Origin: Chenopodium formosanum
Lineage: Eukaryota > Streptophyta > Magnoliopsida > Caryophyllales > Amaranthaceae
Length of the DNA: 64,000 nucleotides
Direction: 5' to 3'
Assembly: GCA_024500155.1 (NCBI GenBank)
Contig: CM044857.1
Location: 46,767,001-46,831,000 of the forward strand
Shown piece after piece: positions 10,960 through 24,480 of this stretch. The translations under genes were made by a program, and so were the position numbers. The first letter of the stretch is position 1. The number at the start of each line of letters is the position of its first letter. Under the pieces are notes generated by a model, which saw nothing but the letters and a program-made list of their open reading frames with translations, made no database searches and had not been told where the DNA came from.

Positions 10960-12053
10960 TTTTTATCAGTGTCACACTGTCACCTTTCACTGCTTTCAGT
11001 AACCCACTCTCTTCCCCAAAACCTCCCCAAACTCTCAAAATCGTCTTCAATTTTATCCCAGATTTTCTCTGATTACGAATCTCGATTTTATTTAGCTCGC
11101 AAATCTCAATTTCATACTCTTTCTCTCTCCTCTTTACTCCAGAATTCTCAATTTTCAATTTTGTCTTTGGTTGTTGGCGGATTTCCAGCATTGTGCATGG
11201 TTGAAGGATTTCAGAAATTGTGAGTAAAATCTGAGGTATTTAGCTGTTATTCCTGTAATTTCAATTTTTGGGTATGATTTTGAAGGGGTTCTGTTGGTTC
11301 TGTTTGTTAGATTTTAAGTGAGGAAGGATTGGAATCTTTGAATTTGACAGTTTTTGGGGTTTAATTTTAAATGTTTGTAATTAGGGTTTTAACATTGGAA
11401 CTGAAATGTAGCTTCCCAAAAATCTAAATTTGTTGATTTATTGTATGGTTAGCAAATTTTTTTTTTTTTTTTGTTATTTGTTGATGTAGGTGTGAATTGT
11501 TGTTTTGGTTTGTTGGATAAATTATTTATTTAAATCCTGGTTTAGTTGAAGTTTGAGGGAAAAATTGTGAATGATATTTGATTGTTTGTTGTTTACTGAC
11601 TAAATGTACATAGGTAGTTTGCTGGATAGGTTTCGATACAATATTAGACGCTATATGATGAGGTTTTGGTTAAGGTTTTTCTGATATGTAGTGCATTCGA
11701 AAGAATCGAAACGATATTTGACTCTAAACGGCGAGGTTTTGGTTAAGGGTTTTCTGGTTTAGTGGTTTGTAGTGGATTTGGCTGCAACCTTAGTTCGAAC
11801 AGTTTGTTTTTTTGGCGAACCATGGTCAATAGAACTATGGAAGGGAAATGGTGGGGGGTGGGAAGAGGGTTTTACAATAATAGGAACAGAGAAATATCTT
11901 CTGTTTACTTCAATTGGATGGTTTTGGTTTAAACTGGAGGTGCTAATGTAATGAGTACCTTTCTGTTTTGTTGTTTCTACGTTCTGAAATATGCCTGTAT
12001 CTTATATACAGGCTTGTTGAGTTTGTGCTGTGATCGCGAAGAGGTGAGGAATC
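10960..12053 (+). other. 5' untranslated exon and intron of gene A
   Basis: CT-rich leader-like sequence from about 10,960 ends in a donor at 11,220 (ATTG|GTGAGT-like). The acceptor TATATACAG ends at 12,011. No open reading frame of note lies in the intron, which includes a T-run near 11,460. Transcript start is not determinable from sequence. Confidence 0.5.
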
Positions 12054-15000
12054 ATGGCTCATAGCTCTGAAGAGGAGGACACTGACATTAGTGAATCTGA
12101 AATAGAAGAGTATGGAGACAAAACATTCGAAGAGCTTAAGAAGGGAAGTTCCAAATTGAAAGTCTCAGAAGAAAAGTATACTTGTCCATACTGCCCGGGG
12201 AAAAGGAAGCGGGACTTTCTCTACAAAGAATTGCTTCAACATGCTTCAGGGATTGGAAATGCAAGTTCAAATAAGAAAAGGGCAAGGGAGAAGGCAAATC
12301 ACCTTGGGCTTGCTAAATTTTTGGAAGATGAAGTGCGAAGCCAAGCTAGCTCGTCAAAACAGGCTAATGGTGATGCTGCTGTAGTTGATTGTGATCATGA
12401 TGATAAGTTTGTATGGCCTTGGACAGGAATAGTGGTGAACATTCCTACTCGATACAGAGAGGGCCGGTTTGTAGGGGAAAGTGGTTCAAAGTTGAGGGAT
12501 GAGTTGAGAGCTAGAGGGTTCAACCCCAAGAGAGTCCATCCCTTGTGGAACTTTAGAGGCCATTCTGGTACTGCTGCAGTGGAGTTCAACAAAGATTGGC
12601 TGGGTTTGAACAATGCATTGGCATTTGAGAAAGAATATGAACTAAATCAACATGGAAAACAGCATTGGCAAGCAAAGGATACTGAAAAGTTTGGGCTGTA
12701 CGCTTGGGTTGCTCGTGCTGATGATTATGATTCACCTGGGATTATTGGGGAGCATCTGCGGAAGATTGGAGACGTGAAAACAGTGTCCGAGCTTGAAGCA
12801 GAAATAGCTCGAAAGGCTGGCAAGCTTGTCTCAAACCTGACAACCGTGCTTGAATCTAAGAAGAAGAGTTTGAAGGAAATAGAGACAAAATTTACTGAGA
12901 CTTCCCATAACTTCAACAAGCTGGCAGAAGAGAAAGACAAGCTTCATCAGGCATATAATGAAGGTACTAATTATTACTACATTCTTGTGTATTCACCATG
13001 GTTTTGACTTTTGAGTGCTATTCTAATTTTTTACCTTCACGTTTAAAGTTATACTTAGTGCACTACGAATCTTATTAGAGATGTTAAGTGTAAGTGTGTA
13101 ACCATAGCTGTTTGTGACTCTTGTGATCATCTCCTTCTGGGAGAAATAATCACATGGAGCAGATATTCAATGCATTGTCTGGGATTCTTGATCAAACATT
13201 TGATTTGAAACATTCTTAGCTAGAAGATGTTAACTGTTTTCTGCTGATAAAAGATCTGGCTTATTGTTTGGACTCTAATAACTCTATTCAGAAGCTCCAA
13301 TATTGGTCTAAGTGCTAGCTATGACCTTAGAATACTACAGAATTACTGGATGATCAGTGAGTGAACATTCTGTTGTCCTAGTTCTCTCAAATGGGTGTAT
13401 AGAGCATCATAGTTTCTTTTCAACTTAGTCTAGTCTCTGATGTGTTCATTTTGTGATGCTTTTCGCTATGTGTATTTATCGGGGTTTGTCTTAATCAGAG
13501 ATTAAGAAGATTCAGCTGAGTGCTCGAGATCATTTTCAAAAGATCTTTAATGACCATTCCAAGCTTAAGCAGCAACTAGAATCTGAGAAAACAGAGCTAG
13601 ATGTTCGTGTGAGCGAGTTAGAGAAGCGTGAAGCAAATAATGAAACTGAAAGAAAAAAACTGCAAGAGGAGATTGAAAAGGTATAATTTTTGAGCACTTA
13701 CATGTTCTGGGATTTATTACTCCGTGTTCTACAAGAAATCTGATATAAATATTATTACATAAATTGCGTTATAGTGCCTCTTAGCAATTGTTCACGGTAT
13801 CTGCATAAGACCTTGATATATGATTTGTTCTCTGTTTAGAATGCTGTGAAAAATGACTCACTTCAACATGCATCAATCGTGCAACAAAAGGCTGATGAGA
13901 ATGTGCTGAAGTTGGCCGAAGAGCAGAAGGTTGGTGACTGTTCTGATTTTCGAGTGCTGTATGACAGTGTTACTTTGCAAATTTATGATTTGTGACACAA
14001 CATCGTGTTAAAATTGAAACCAAATTCTTTGTCTTGATAACAGAAACAAAAGGAGGATCTACACAAGCGGATTTTGCAACTTCAAAATCAGCTGGAGGTG
14101 AAGCAAGCACTTGAGCTGGAAATTGAGCAACTAAGAGGGAAATTAAATGTGATGAAGCACGTGGGTGATGAAGGAGACATGGAGGTAATACAAAAGGTAG
14201 ACTCAATGCTCAAAGATCTGCGAGAAAAAGAAGAAAACCTAGAGGAGGTGGAGTCTTTGAATCAAACTCTTGTTGTGACTGAACGCATGAGCAATGAGGA
14301 GCTCCAGGATGCTCGTAAGGAATTGATAAATGTATGCAATAAGAGCTACAATTTAGATTCTGCACTGGTCACACTTTCTTGTGTCTTGCCTATCCTTTTC
14401 TCACTCCCAAATCCTAACACTGCTTTCTTCAATACAAGGGTTTGAAAGAGATGTCAAATCGTGGCTTTATTGGTGTCAAAAGAATGGGAGAACTAGATAG
14501 TACAGTTTTCCAGGAAGCTTGCAAGAGAAAATATCCTGAAGACATAGCTGAAGACAAAGCTGCAGAGTTCTGTTCTTTGTGGGATGAATATCTCCGGGAT
14601 CCTGAATGGCATCCTTTTAAGGTGGTTCGGGTTAATGGTGAGCATAAGGTATGTGTTTAATAGTTTTGTCTTCATGTTATATACTTCGTATTATAGATTT
14701 ATAGCTTCAGTGGTGTGATTTTTGGTCTTCTCATCATGATTTATACTATAGCTATGTATCATCATCTGCATAAAGCTTGCAATGCTGTCCTCATATGAGG
14801 AGTTATTGAGTTAAAGATATGTCTTTTGCGTTTTTTAAGCTGTGTTGGGTTTGGATTCTCTGTGTCCAAGTGGTTGCTGTCTTGCTGAGATTATTAGCTG
14901 TGGGTGATATTATTCTCTTTGTCTCTCAAAAGTTGAAACTTCTTTTTTTTGTGGGAATGGATTATTGGTGGAGATGCTTTGCTCATATTATTAAAATTTA

Positions 15001-15321
15001 AAAATTTATTTTTAAGTATAAATGGATGAAGTTTGCTTTAATTTGCATTCACAGAAGTCAGCTACTAAATACTGAATTTTCCTTTCTCAGGAAGTAATAG
15101 ATGTTACTGATGAGAAGCTGATAGATCTGAAGAGAGAGTGGGGTGATGATGTTTACGATGCTGTTACAACCGCATTGAAGGAAATTAATGAGTACAACCC
15201 AAGTGGTCGATACATTATTACTGAATTATGGAATAACAAAGAAGGCCGGAAAGCTACATTACAGGAAGGAGTATCATATATATTGAACAAATGGAAGGAT
15301 TACAAGAGGTTTAGGGGTTGA
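12054..15321 (+). CDS. FDM1: FACTOR OF DNA METHYLATION / IDN2 family protein (zf-XS, XS, coiled coil, XH), gene A
   Basis: Coding exons: 12,054-12,963; 13,499-13,680; 13,840-13,929; 14,044-14,331; 14,439-14,648; 15,091-15,321, all GT-AG and in phase, giving 636 residues, the usual family length. A non-coding 5' exon (about 10,960-11,219) is followed by a 0.8-kb intron. Domains: zf-XS about 44-85 (CPYC, then H63 and H83); XS about 118-232 (FVWPWTGIVVN, HPLWNFRGHSG, GLYAWVARADDY); coiled coil about 245-490; XH about 499-636 (GVKRMGELD, EWHPFK, NEYNPSGRY, ELWNNKEGRKATL). In this family XS binds double-stranded RNA with 5' overhangs and XH and coiled coil mediate dimerisation, in the nuclear RNA-directed DNA methylation pathway. 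It heads a same-strand cluster of four XH-only relatives. FDM1 versus another FDM or IDN2 cannot be decided here. Confidence 0.92.
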
Positions 15322-16620
15322 ACTCCAGGTTAGTAATTTAGTATATGCAACTCTTGCATTTGTTCACGGAATTTAGGTCAAATGGATTGAAATTTTCAAG
15401 TAATATTCTTCCATGCTGAATTGTTTGTCCTCTTTAAAATAGTGATTCACACAATGCAAAGGGACAAGAAATTTACCTCTGTGTGTGTGTGTGTGTTTCT
15501 TATCAAATCCTTTATTGTCCCAATAATATCTCTGAATGGAATCACTGCTCCAATGATGGCTTTGAGCAGTAGTTTTGGACAATGAAGTTGATGCATTTTT
15601 TTGCATCAATGATGAATTTTCTGCTTCTGTAAAGCACCATTGCAAGTGAAGTTACGTGAGAGAATTGACACCAAATGATCTTCGTGTTTGAGGAACTTTG
15701 CTTAATGAGAGTAAACCGCGAATAATTTTTTCTCCATTCCACAATCATGTTTAACATATTTTCATTTAAAATGTCCCTCTTATTACATTATCTTTTTTTT
15801 TTTTTTTTTTTTGCGAAAGTTTTCCCTCTTTTTTCCCCCTCTAAAGTAAGGCCCCACTCCCAATTGTATCTCTATACTTTTCACTTAATTCCGTGCAAAA
15901 ACAGATGTTAATTATGAGGTGGAGCCGTGGAGGCAGTATCAATTTAATAATCTGATTGTTTTTATTATTATTATTATTTTTTTTTTTATTGACATCCAAA
16001 TCTTTTAATCATAGTATGCCTTTTCTATGGGTTCCCAGGTGCTGTTTATTGTAGTTTTCGTTGCTTTCTGAGAATAATTAGCCCCACAAGTGCTCTGTTA
16101 TGCTTATGATCTAATGCCTCAGCTGTCAAATTTGGTGCAGAAATTTATTTCATGATGTATATCTTGTTGGACTGATGCAGTTATGAAAATATGAAATTGG
16201 TATGAAATGGTTACCATAATCTTTGAAATCTCTGTTGAAAATTATATTTGTGAACGCCTATTGTATGATAAACTAACCTAAAAACAATTATGCTGATTCG
16301 ATGCAGGGTAAAGCATGCAAAACATTGGGTTTGACAGCTTCACATGCAGGAGGCATTTCGGCAAGCGGAAATGTTTTCCCTTGATAATATGTATTGAAAC
16401 AACAATTTTTTTATCCCCCTCACCCCTGTAAACCAGGCACCTGTTTCATTCTTTGTTGGTGGCCTGGAATACAGACATTTATTATGGTGCAGTTAGCCCA
16501 GAAAAATTGCTCTAAGGGCATGGAACTAGACCATATCATTTCCTGTTTGGACCGTAATGATTTGTCTGAAAACTGGCTATTAGTCTGTTCGATGATAAAA
16601 TTTGCAATGTGATGCTGTCT
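15322..16620 (+). other. Probable 3' untranslated region of gene A and following spacer
   Basis: AT-rich, no coding exon. A possible donor right after the stop (CCAG|GTTAGT near 15,328) and an acceptor (GATGCAG near 16,306) could make a spliced 3' untranslated region. Contains a short (GT)n at 15,480-15,495 and T-runs near 15,793 and 15,980. Confidence 0.35.
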
Positions 16621-17212
16621 TATTTCATCCTAATGCATTTATGTCTTGGTTAAAAATCTCAAGATGCATTTAGCCGAAATGCTTGCTTGTTAGATAGAGC
16701 AAGAGCAACCGCATGGCCCTTCATGAGTTGTTCAATCTGGAGCCACGTTAAAGCTAAACTACATGGCTGTTAAGGTCATGCTTGGTTTGTTTCAGTTTAG
16801 ACCCCATTACCTTGTTCCCCGTTCTATTGTGCTCTCCTTTGGTAAGGGACCTATATGTTCGACATTAATCTTTACATGCGCCTCCAAAACCACCATAAAA
16901 GTTCGATTACAAGATTAGGTTTGTAGCCTGAATGTCTAAGATTGCTGTTGTTCCCTTTCTCCCTCAGGTCCTCAGCAGCTGAACTACCAACCAAATGAAA
17001 CATATGCTAAGCCATTGCATATATACTATTTCTTAGTACAATTTCCTACACATATTGGTCTGCCCTTTCGCTACGAGTTTTCTCCAACACATATTCCCTT
17101 CGTCATTATATACAAGTAGTATATAAGTGCAAAGATTAGTCCAAGACGATTAAACACTAAATGGGAAGGATAAAAAATTAGCAATAATTAACGAGTGAGA
17201 TCAAGTAGCAGA

Positions 17213-17413
17213 TGGTTTAGTTGGCCTGGTCTTAGTGGTGGTGATGGAGTCTAGGTTGGTTCGAGTGATCGTGGAGGGTTCGATACCAGCAGAGAACATT
17301 GTGTTGCTGGACTCTAGAGGCTGTGGTGGTGATTCGAGTATACGAAATTACGAAGTATTACATAATTTTTTTAAGGCAAGGATAATGTGTAGTAAAAAAA
17401 AAAAAAAAAAAGA
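17213..17413 (+). mobile_element. SINE-like retroposon with 3' poly(A)
   Basis: An RNA polymerase III-type B box, GGTTCGATACC (17,278-17,288), follows an A-box-like TGGTCTTAGTGG at 17,227-17,238 at tRNA-like spacing, and the unit ends in an A-run from 17,393. This is the layout of a tRNA-derived SINE. No clear target duplication was found. Confidence 0.4.
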
Positions 17414-18697
17414 AAAAAACCAAAAATATCAGTAAAGAGCGCCAATTTCACAAATGGCATCTAATTTGTTAAAGTGTGATCACACTTCACACACATATTG
17501 TCCTCTGAATTTTCTCTCTCTAACAGAACTACAGAAGAAAGAACAAACCTTGTTTTTGGCACTTGGTATTGCTATTATCTCAATTCTTTTGTATAATTAA
17601 TTTTTAATTCTATGCTAATTGTTCCTTTTTTTTTTTTTTTTTTTAAACAGCCACTCAGAAGATAGTTATTCTTTCCAATTTGGTCAGTGTACCCATTTTT
17701 CAGCTCTAATCTTAATTTTGTTAATTGCTACTATTATTTTCATTACTGATCATGTCAAAATTAACTCAAATTTGCAAGTTGATCATGTTTAAATTTAAAT
17801 TAGTTGGCTAATGTTAATTTGTAAATTTAAATTTGCTACTATTATTTTCATTATGTTAGTTCGTTGAATTAAAATTATGATTTTCAATGTGAATTTTTTT
17901 AGACCCAGTTATAGAGGATTGTTCAGTTTTCTGTTTAGTCATTGTCCATAATCTTCATATATATTTTTGTGAAAAAGTTTTAATATGATAGAATGTGTAT
18001 TAGTTTTGCACAAATTTGATCACCTAATGTAGTTTCTAGGGCAACTGTAGCAATTTGTTGGTGGTTTTAGTTAGTCCTAAATGAATGAAAGAAAAAGCTC
18101 ACTGTCAATGGTTTCAGTAATGGTAGATTGTTTAATGTTGTATTGACACTGCCAAAATGGTTGCCTGGTGGGTTGCAAGTTAATTCATGTTTTTTTTTTT
18201 TTTTTTTTCTCCACCTGGTCTGGTGTCCATTCTTTGATATGTAACCTTGATTGAACCCGCGCCAAAGCTTTTTATTGAGGTGTTTGGGGGGGGAGTGGGG
18301 TGTTTCTTGTTCTTGTACTCTTGTTTATGTGTTACTATAGTATAAAGAAATCCGTTATTTGCTCATATTGCCGTTTGAAATAGTATCAGGAAATCATAGT
18401 TGCAGCTGTGAGTATGACCAATTAACCAATTTGCTGAAACATGTAATATTGCTTATGGTATCTGTTGTTCTTGCTACTTTATTCGCTGTGTGTTTGGCCT
18501 GCATCTTAACAGTTTTCTTTCAAAACTTTAATTGTATCATTACGCAGGACATTATGTGCTGCGTAATAGGTTAGCAGTCATTATGCTGTCATTTGATCCT
18601 GATCTGACTTTCAAACCATGTTACCAAGTTAGCCTATAATATATGAAATTGCTGTCCTGTTAACAAGATTTAATTAGTAGTTCTGGTAGTATTCACT
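17414..18697 (+). other. Upstream region and probable 5' leader of gene B
   Basis: No coding exon. A CT-rich leader-like stretch near 17,505-17,560 could be the transcript start of gene B, with an intron before the coding exon at 18,698. T-runs near 17,625 and 18,190 and a G-run at 18,285-18,300 are present. Confidence 0.3.
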
Positions 18698-21600
18698 ATG
18701 GCAGATGACAATAATCGAGAGTTAAACAGTCTGTGTCGAACTGTTGTGAGACTTGCCAATGAGTTAGATTACAAGAACCATCTATTGATGGAGAAGGAAG
18801 GTCTAAGCCTTGAAAGATTTGCTACAATGAGCTCTTTAATTGAAAAGAAAGATAGGCTTCTTGGTGAGAGATCTGTTGTAATCGGCTCGTTGATGGCACA
18901 AAAACATAGGCTACACGAAATTTTCGTCGAAGGTGATCAAATTTAGCAATTAGCAAAACTAATGTATAAGCCCTCTATTCTGAAAGATGAATGACGTGCA
19001 GTGATCATGTAATATGCAGTATGTACAAAAACGTTTTTCCAAATCTTTGACCGATGAGAAATCTTGGTTCAGTTTTCCCAAAAGATTTGTATTTTCATAT
19101 AGCATGCTGTTAAGTGTTAATAATGAAAAAGGAAAACTGTCTCTTAAGTAATAATGGTTCTTCTGTCACAAACAATTTGTTGGTAGAACTGCAGCTTATA
19201 TTCAGCCTTTTGCTAGATAGATTCTTACTAATCCCCCAACTTCTCCCCTTTCTTTATAAAGGGGTTTTCCTAACCTGAAGATTATCTCTTTGTTAATGTC
19301 TTTCCATCTTTGAATGTCCAGAGATGCAAAAATGTGAACATTTGAAGCAAGAGATGAAGAAAATCAGACATGAATTAGAAGTTCAGCAGCAAAAATTGGA
19401 TACTAGAACCATGGAACAGGAGGAACTTCTGACCGTAAAAGGAAAGGGACTCCGGATTGTGACTACCAAATCTACAGATGCTAATACTTGTTTCAAATCT
19501 CCAGAGTTCAATCTGATTGTCCCAGAAAATCAATTAAGTGAGTCCTTTGACAAGCATGACAACCTGCAAAATAATCTGGAGAAGGTAAGCGCCTATGAAA
19601 ATTTACAAGTATTTGATGAGGAAAATGTGGTACTGAAAGCTGTACTGCAGCTTGCAGGATATTGATTATCCCTGGAGTTGCTTCTTTGTTATAGGTAGAT
19701 AGTTGATAGTACTGCTACTTTCTTCACTGAGGTGTTCACATATGTTTTGTTCATAGTAGTATAATTTACCCGTTTACTACCTTGTTTTCGTGAATTTTAT
19801 TTCTCCTCTCCACCTTCAACTGTGTTGATAGTCATGTCTTCCGTCCTATCTTATTACTTTTGTATAGAAATCTTTTTCTCTTGTATGATGATGACATGGA
19901 TGATTTAGCCTAATTGAATGTGTATAATTCTCAGTTGCAACACTTGCAGTCACAGAATGAATATCTGAAAGCTCAGCTAGAGTTTTTGAGGAAAGAACTT
20001 AACGAGAAAGGGGAAGCAATGAATCAACTTAAAAGCCTTAATCAAACTCTTACATCGAATAAGTCTTCAAGGAACGAAGAGCTGAAAGCTGCAAGAATGG
20101 AAGCCATCAAAGTATAGTAACTTTTCATTCTTCTACCTCTGCCAACCTCATCCTTTTATGTCTATCTCCCAGCATCCCTTCTATTGTCTTTGTAAAAACA
20201 TACATAATTCATTGATCCATATTAAGATATGAGAAGGGTGTTCCATATATGCACTTCCGCTTTCTTCAAATAAAATTATCTTAATAAGAAGTGGATTATC
20301 ATTAATTTTGACTATGTTATTTTTTTTTTGTTGTTGCTTGTGATCTCAAACAGTGTTTCCTAACTATGGAATGCAATGGAACAAAAATTGGGATCAAGAG
20401 AGTGGGGAAGATTGATCCACAACCTTTCCAAGATGTATGTTCTAAGAAATTTTGCAGCTTAAGCTGGGAGGAAAAATTCAACGAATTATATTATTTATGG
20501 CAAGATAATGTCAATGATTCTAGCTGGAATCCCTTCAAGAAAGACATCATCAGTGGGGAATTGAGTGTAAGTCTGTAAAAATCTCTCAGTTGCTAATTGT
20601 GACTTTGTGCTTGCTCAGAAGCTTATATTATAGTTATGTCTTCAGTCCTGTTCTGTAAAAATAAAAGTAGAAAACCAATGTCAGTAGATGATTATTTGCT
20701 TAAAAATCTACCAACCATATTTTTATTTGGAAGACGCAGGAGGTTGCTGATGAAAATGACAAGAAACTCGCAGAGTTAAGAGAAGAATGGGGTGAAGAAG
20801 CATACAAAGCTGTTGTTAATGCACTACTGGATTTTAGAATATACAACCCAAATCTGAAGTCTTCTATGCATGAACTTTGGAACTTTGAAGAGGGAAGAAG
20901 GGCTGATTTGAAAGAATTTATTCAGTACATAATCCAGTGCTGGGAAGTTCAAAGAAAAAAAGACAATGAACATTCTGGAGCAATTGCTGAGTTGATGGCA
21001 GAGAAAGAGAGACTACTTGGACAATTGGCAAGTATCAATATTCTAATGAAAGAGAAGGACAAGCTTCTCAAAGAAAAATATGCAGCAGTTGAAAAATCGA
21101 TAGCACAGGACATGGAGAAGGATAAACTATTGAACAAAATGTCTGCGACTATCAGCAAATTGAATGCAGAGAACCAAATATTACTTGAATCTTATAAATC
21201 AGGTTTGTTATTCTGAGAACATGATGCCATTTACTCATTTAGATTAGTCATGATTCATGAAGTTACTTAACACTAATGACTAAACAAAACCAAGTTTCTG
21301 GTCATTTTAGCCTCTAAAAGTTATCTCATCCTTTTTTTTTTTGGTGGCATTCCAATGTTTTGCTAGACCATAAGGATTTGGCAGTCTACCTTGGACCACA
21401 TCACAGTTCCATCTTTATTTTTTTTTCCTTTTTGTTTTGGTTTAGAGTGGAGGGGAGATGGGAGGAATGGCTTTCTTGTCTTTTTTTAATTCGTCTGACA
21501 TTCTTTAATTTTTTGTAGAAAAGAGTAAGAATCAATGCATGGTGGAACGGACTGAAAAATTTAAGCATGAGTTGCATTCTCAAGAGGAGCTGGCAAAGAA

Positions 21601-22828
21601 AACAGAGGAGCGCAAGGAGACAAAACGTCTCAATTGTGGGAGTAATGAAAGCTTAAAAATCAAGGAGGAAAGTACTGCTTGGTATCTGGATTATTTGGTA
21701 GATAAAGGTGGACCTGCAAAAAGGTTAAAGGGCTCCAAAGTTCATAATTCCAAAGGGAAAAATTTTTCAGCATCAGAAAATAACACGGTATATATTCTTA
21801 CCTTTTATCATTCTTGCATGGGAAATCTTTAAGCCTACCATCTTATGAGATGCCTAAGTTGCTCTTTACAAATCAGAGACATTACAATCTGATGTATGTT
21901 TAAGGTTGTGCTTATGAGTGTGGTTGTATTTTGGTCCTTCTGAAACAATCTTTCTACTTGTCAGAAAGAGGTTTCATACATCATAACCTTCTTGTATCTG
22001 ATGTCTTGTAGCCTGGTGAATTCCTCTCTGGTTGATGGTGCTGTTTATGCCTATAAATCTTGCTTATTTGTCATGACTTGGTGTTGTTTAGACTTTGAAG
22101 GTCTAACTGCTTATTCAATTCAACTTCATAGAATTTTTTTTTGCATGGACGAGTAATGCTATTTCTAGTTTAGGAAACAGCATGTTAGTTTGGCAGCCCA
22201 TTTCTTCCTATGTAGGCCAACCAGTTCCAATTCGGTCATTATCCTTGATACTTGAGGGCTTCAAGGCTAGGTCATGTTCTTCTTGTTCTGTTGGACTTCA
22301 CAATTTTTTCACCAGTTGATAATGCCACTGGTTTTCATGTCTGCATCCAATAGATTAGTTTTCAGTACAGCCGTCTCCCTTTCGTTCAATTTCACAACCT
22401 ATAATTTTCTGTTTATGATAATGAAGGTTGAAGGCAATTATGTAGATTGAGAATTTTGCCAAAATTATATGTTTCTTGTTTGATTGCCTCATGCATGAAA
22501 TTTATTTGTATGAACGAAGTTACAAGGTCTAAACATGGGAGAATCATTAAAGCTTCCTAAAGCTGAGCCTGACATGTTTGGGGAACCGTTGGAGGGGAGG
22601 TGGAATGTAATAGGAGTTTTACGACCAAGCACAGACTCATATCTTCTGCCCTCCAAAGATGCTGTTTCCTTTCCATCACACTCAAAGGCCCTGGAAAGAA
22701 GTAAGTGTATATTTCTTACTTGCTGCAAGAGCTTGAACAGAGAAGTAAATCCTTGTTATGTTGGAAATTGTTGTCTTCATGGATACGAATGAAGATTTTC
22801 AGGTATCTTTTGTGAAAAAAGAAGATGA
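18698..22828 (+). CDS. XH-domain protein without XS, extended by a second coiled coil (gene B)
   Basis: Proposed exons: 18,698-18,932; 19,322-19,584; 19,935-20,111; 20,354-20,566; 20,740-21,202; 21,519-21,787; 22,520-22,700; 22,803-22,828. The first five are strong, the last three tentative. About 608 residues. The N-terminus has a short motif shared with genes C and D (LCRTVVRLANELDYKN), then coiled coil, then XH at about 236-373 (GIKRVGKID, SWNPFKKD, ELWNFEEGRRADL). The usual NPSGRY is NPNLKSS here. Other members stop just after XH; here exon 5 stays open for about 75 more codons of coiled coil (AELMAEKERLLGQL, EKDKLLKEKYAAVEKS) and splices in phase to another coiled-coil exon. The end from 22,520 matches nothing I know. 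No zf-XS or XS. Possibly a fused or decaying gene. Confidence 0.7.
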
Positions 22829-24480
22829 GAGATAGTTTAAGGAAGAGAAGGGCATGTGGCTTGTATGTACTACAGATGTTCAAGTGCCGTGAGTAAAGGT
22901 TAAGGTTAAAGCCCGTTCAAGAAAGTCAGTGGAAGTTGTGACAAGATCAATATCATGCAACAATCTATTGTTGGAATAATCTGTGTGAGATTTAAGAGCT
23001 TACAGTGATTACAGTACCTGCAGAAGTATAAATCTAAAACTATTGCAGAACTTTGAAACTCAAGCTGTTTATGATGTTTTATTAAGTAAATGTGTAAAAC
23101 CTTGGTCAGTTTCGTTAACTGTGTTATATCTTTTTTCAGGTCTTTCTAGTTGCAACCTGCTAATTATTTCAAAATTCTGTTAACAAATTCTTTTTTTTTT
23201 TTTTTTGCTGCATTGCTCTCCCTTTAGCCCTTTACTTCTCGTCTTTTATGGTCATTTGATTTAACATCCATGTTACCTTCAAAGTTAAAAATCACAAGAT
23301 CATGTTAAAATACGTGCTACAGAACTCAGTATAGAGTTTTTATGGACTTAAGGTTTCTGTGAAGTCACATAGAGCTACTTCAATTGGTCCAGAATGAATG
23401 TTCATAGGACAAGAAATTCGACTTTGTTATTTTCAGTTACTCAAAAATTCAAGTTTGTTATTTTGCTGTTGTTTCTTGTCAATCTGTTGCTTCAATTTAT
23501 TTTAACAAGTAAAACTTTTGATCTGTATACTTTACTACCTATTTAGGCTCTAGCTGTTAAAGAAAACTCAATCATCTAAAGTACTTAACGACTAGTAAAG
23601 CTCAAGTTTCTACAATTAAGCTTGAAGTTGATAAATTTTCGTCACCCCCCTCAAAACCAAATGCTGTCCTTCCTCATGTGAACACTAGCATTCAATTGTC
23701 ATGACTTTGATCAATCTCTTTCTATATTGGGATGTTTTCAGCTAAATATATGCTAATTTCTTCACATATAAATATATATCTCATCTTTCATAGAATTGAT
23801 AGGAACGAGAGAAATTCATGAATACAGATGGGAAGGGGTGTTTTCAAATAAACATGTACAAATTTTCTAAAGTAAATGTTGATTAATATCTCAGCATCGC
23901 CTTTACAATTGAAACATTAAAAGAATAAATTTAACCAGACTATAAACATGTCCTATCACAAATGTAGCATTGAGATAGTTCAGTCTAGTAGCATGTAAAA
24001 GGGCTTGTATCAGACACACCATTAAGACTTTTACTTATCTCTTGTACTACTAGTACAATAGGGCTTTATTGTACTATATGCTTTTCTCCTTGTACCACTT
24101 TACTTAACGCATGAGACTAAATGAATTTTAGTAATTCCTATCTGTAGCATATCATATTAAGTTATACAGGTAACATTTAGAAATCTGGTTTCTCTGTTTC
24201 ATTTGATGATTTGAAAGGCGCGATTACCTTCTTTCTGCTGAGTCATTTTCAATAGCTTAGGAGTATAAAGTTGATGAATTTTGATTTTCTATTAATTCAC
24301 GTAACCATTGACATCTTTTATGTTATCGAACTATTTCACTGAATATGCATTCCATATATGTGTTCAGTATTCAGGATAAGGATGATTTTAAGTCAGGACT
24401 GAAGTTCTGATCTCTTACATTACTTATAAGTATATCATTTAATTTGCAGCTGCGGCTCTTTTTTTACACAAGGTGTACAA
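22829..24480. other. Spacer between genes B and C
   Basis: AT-rich, no coding exon or RNA gene seen. A T-run lies near 23,190. The last part must contain the promoter of gene C; no convincing core element stands out. Confidence 0.4.
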
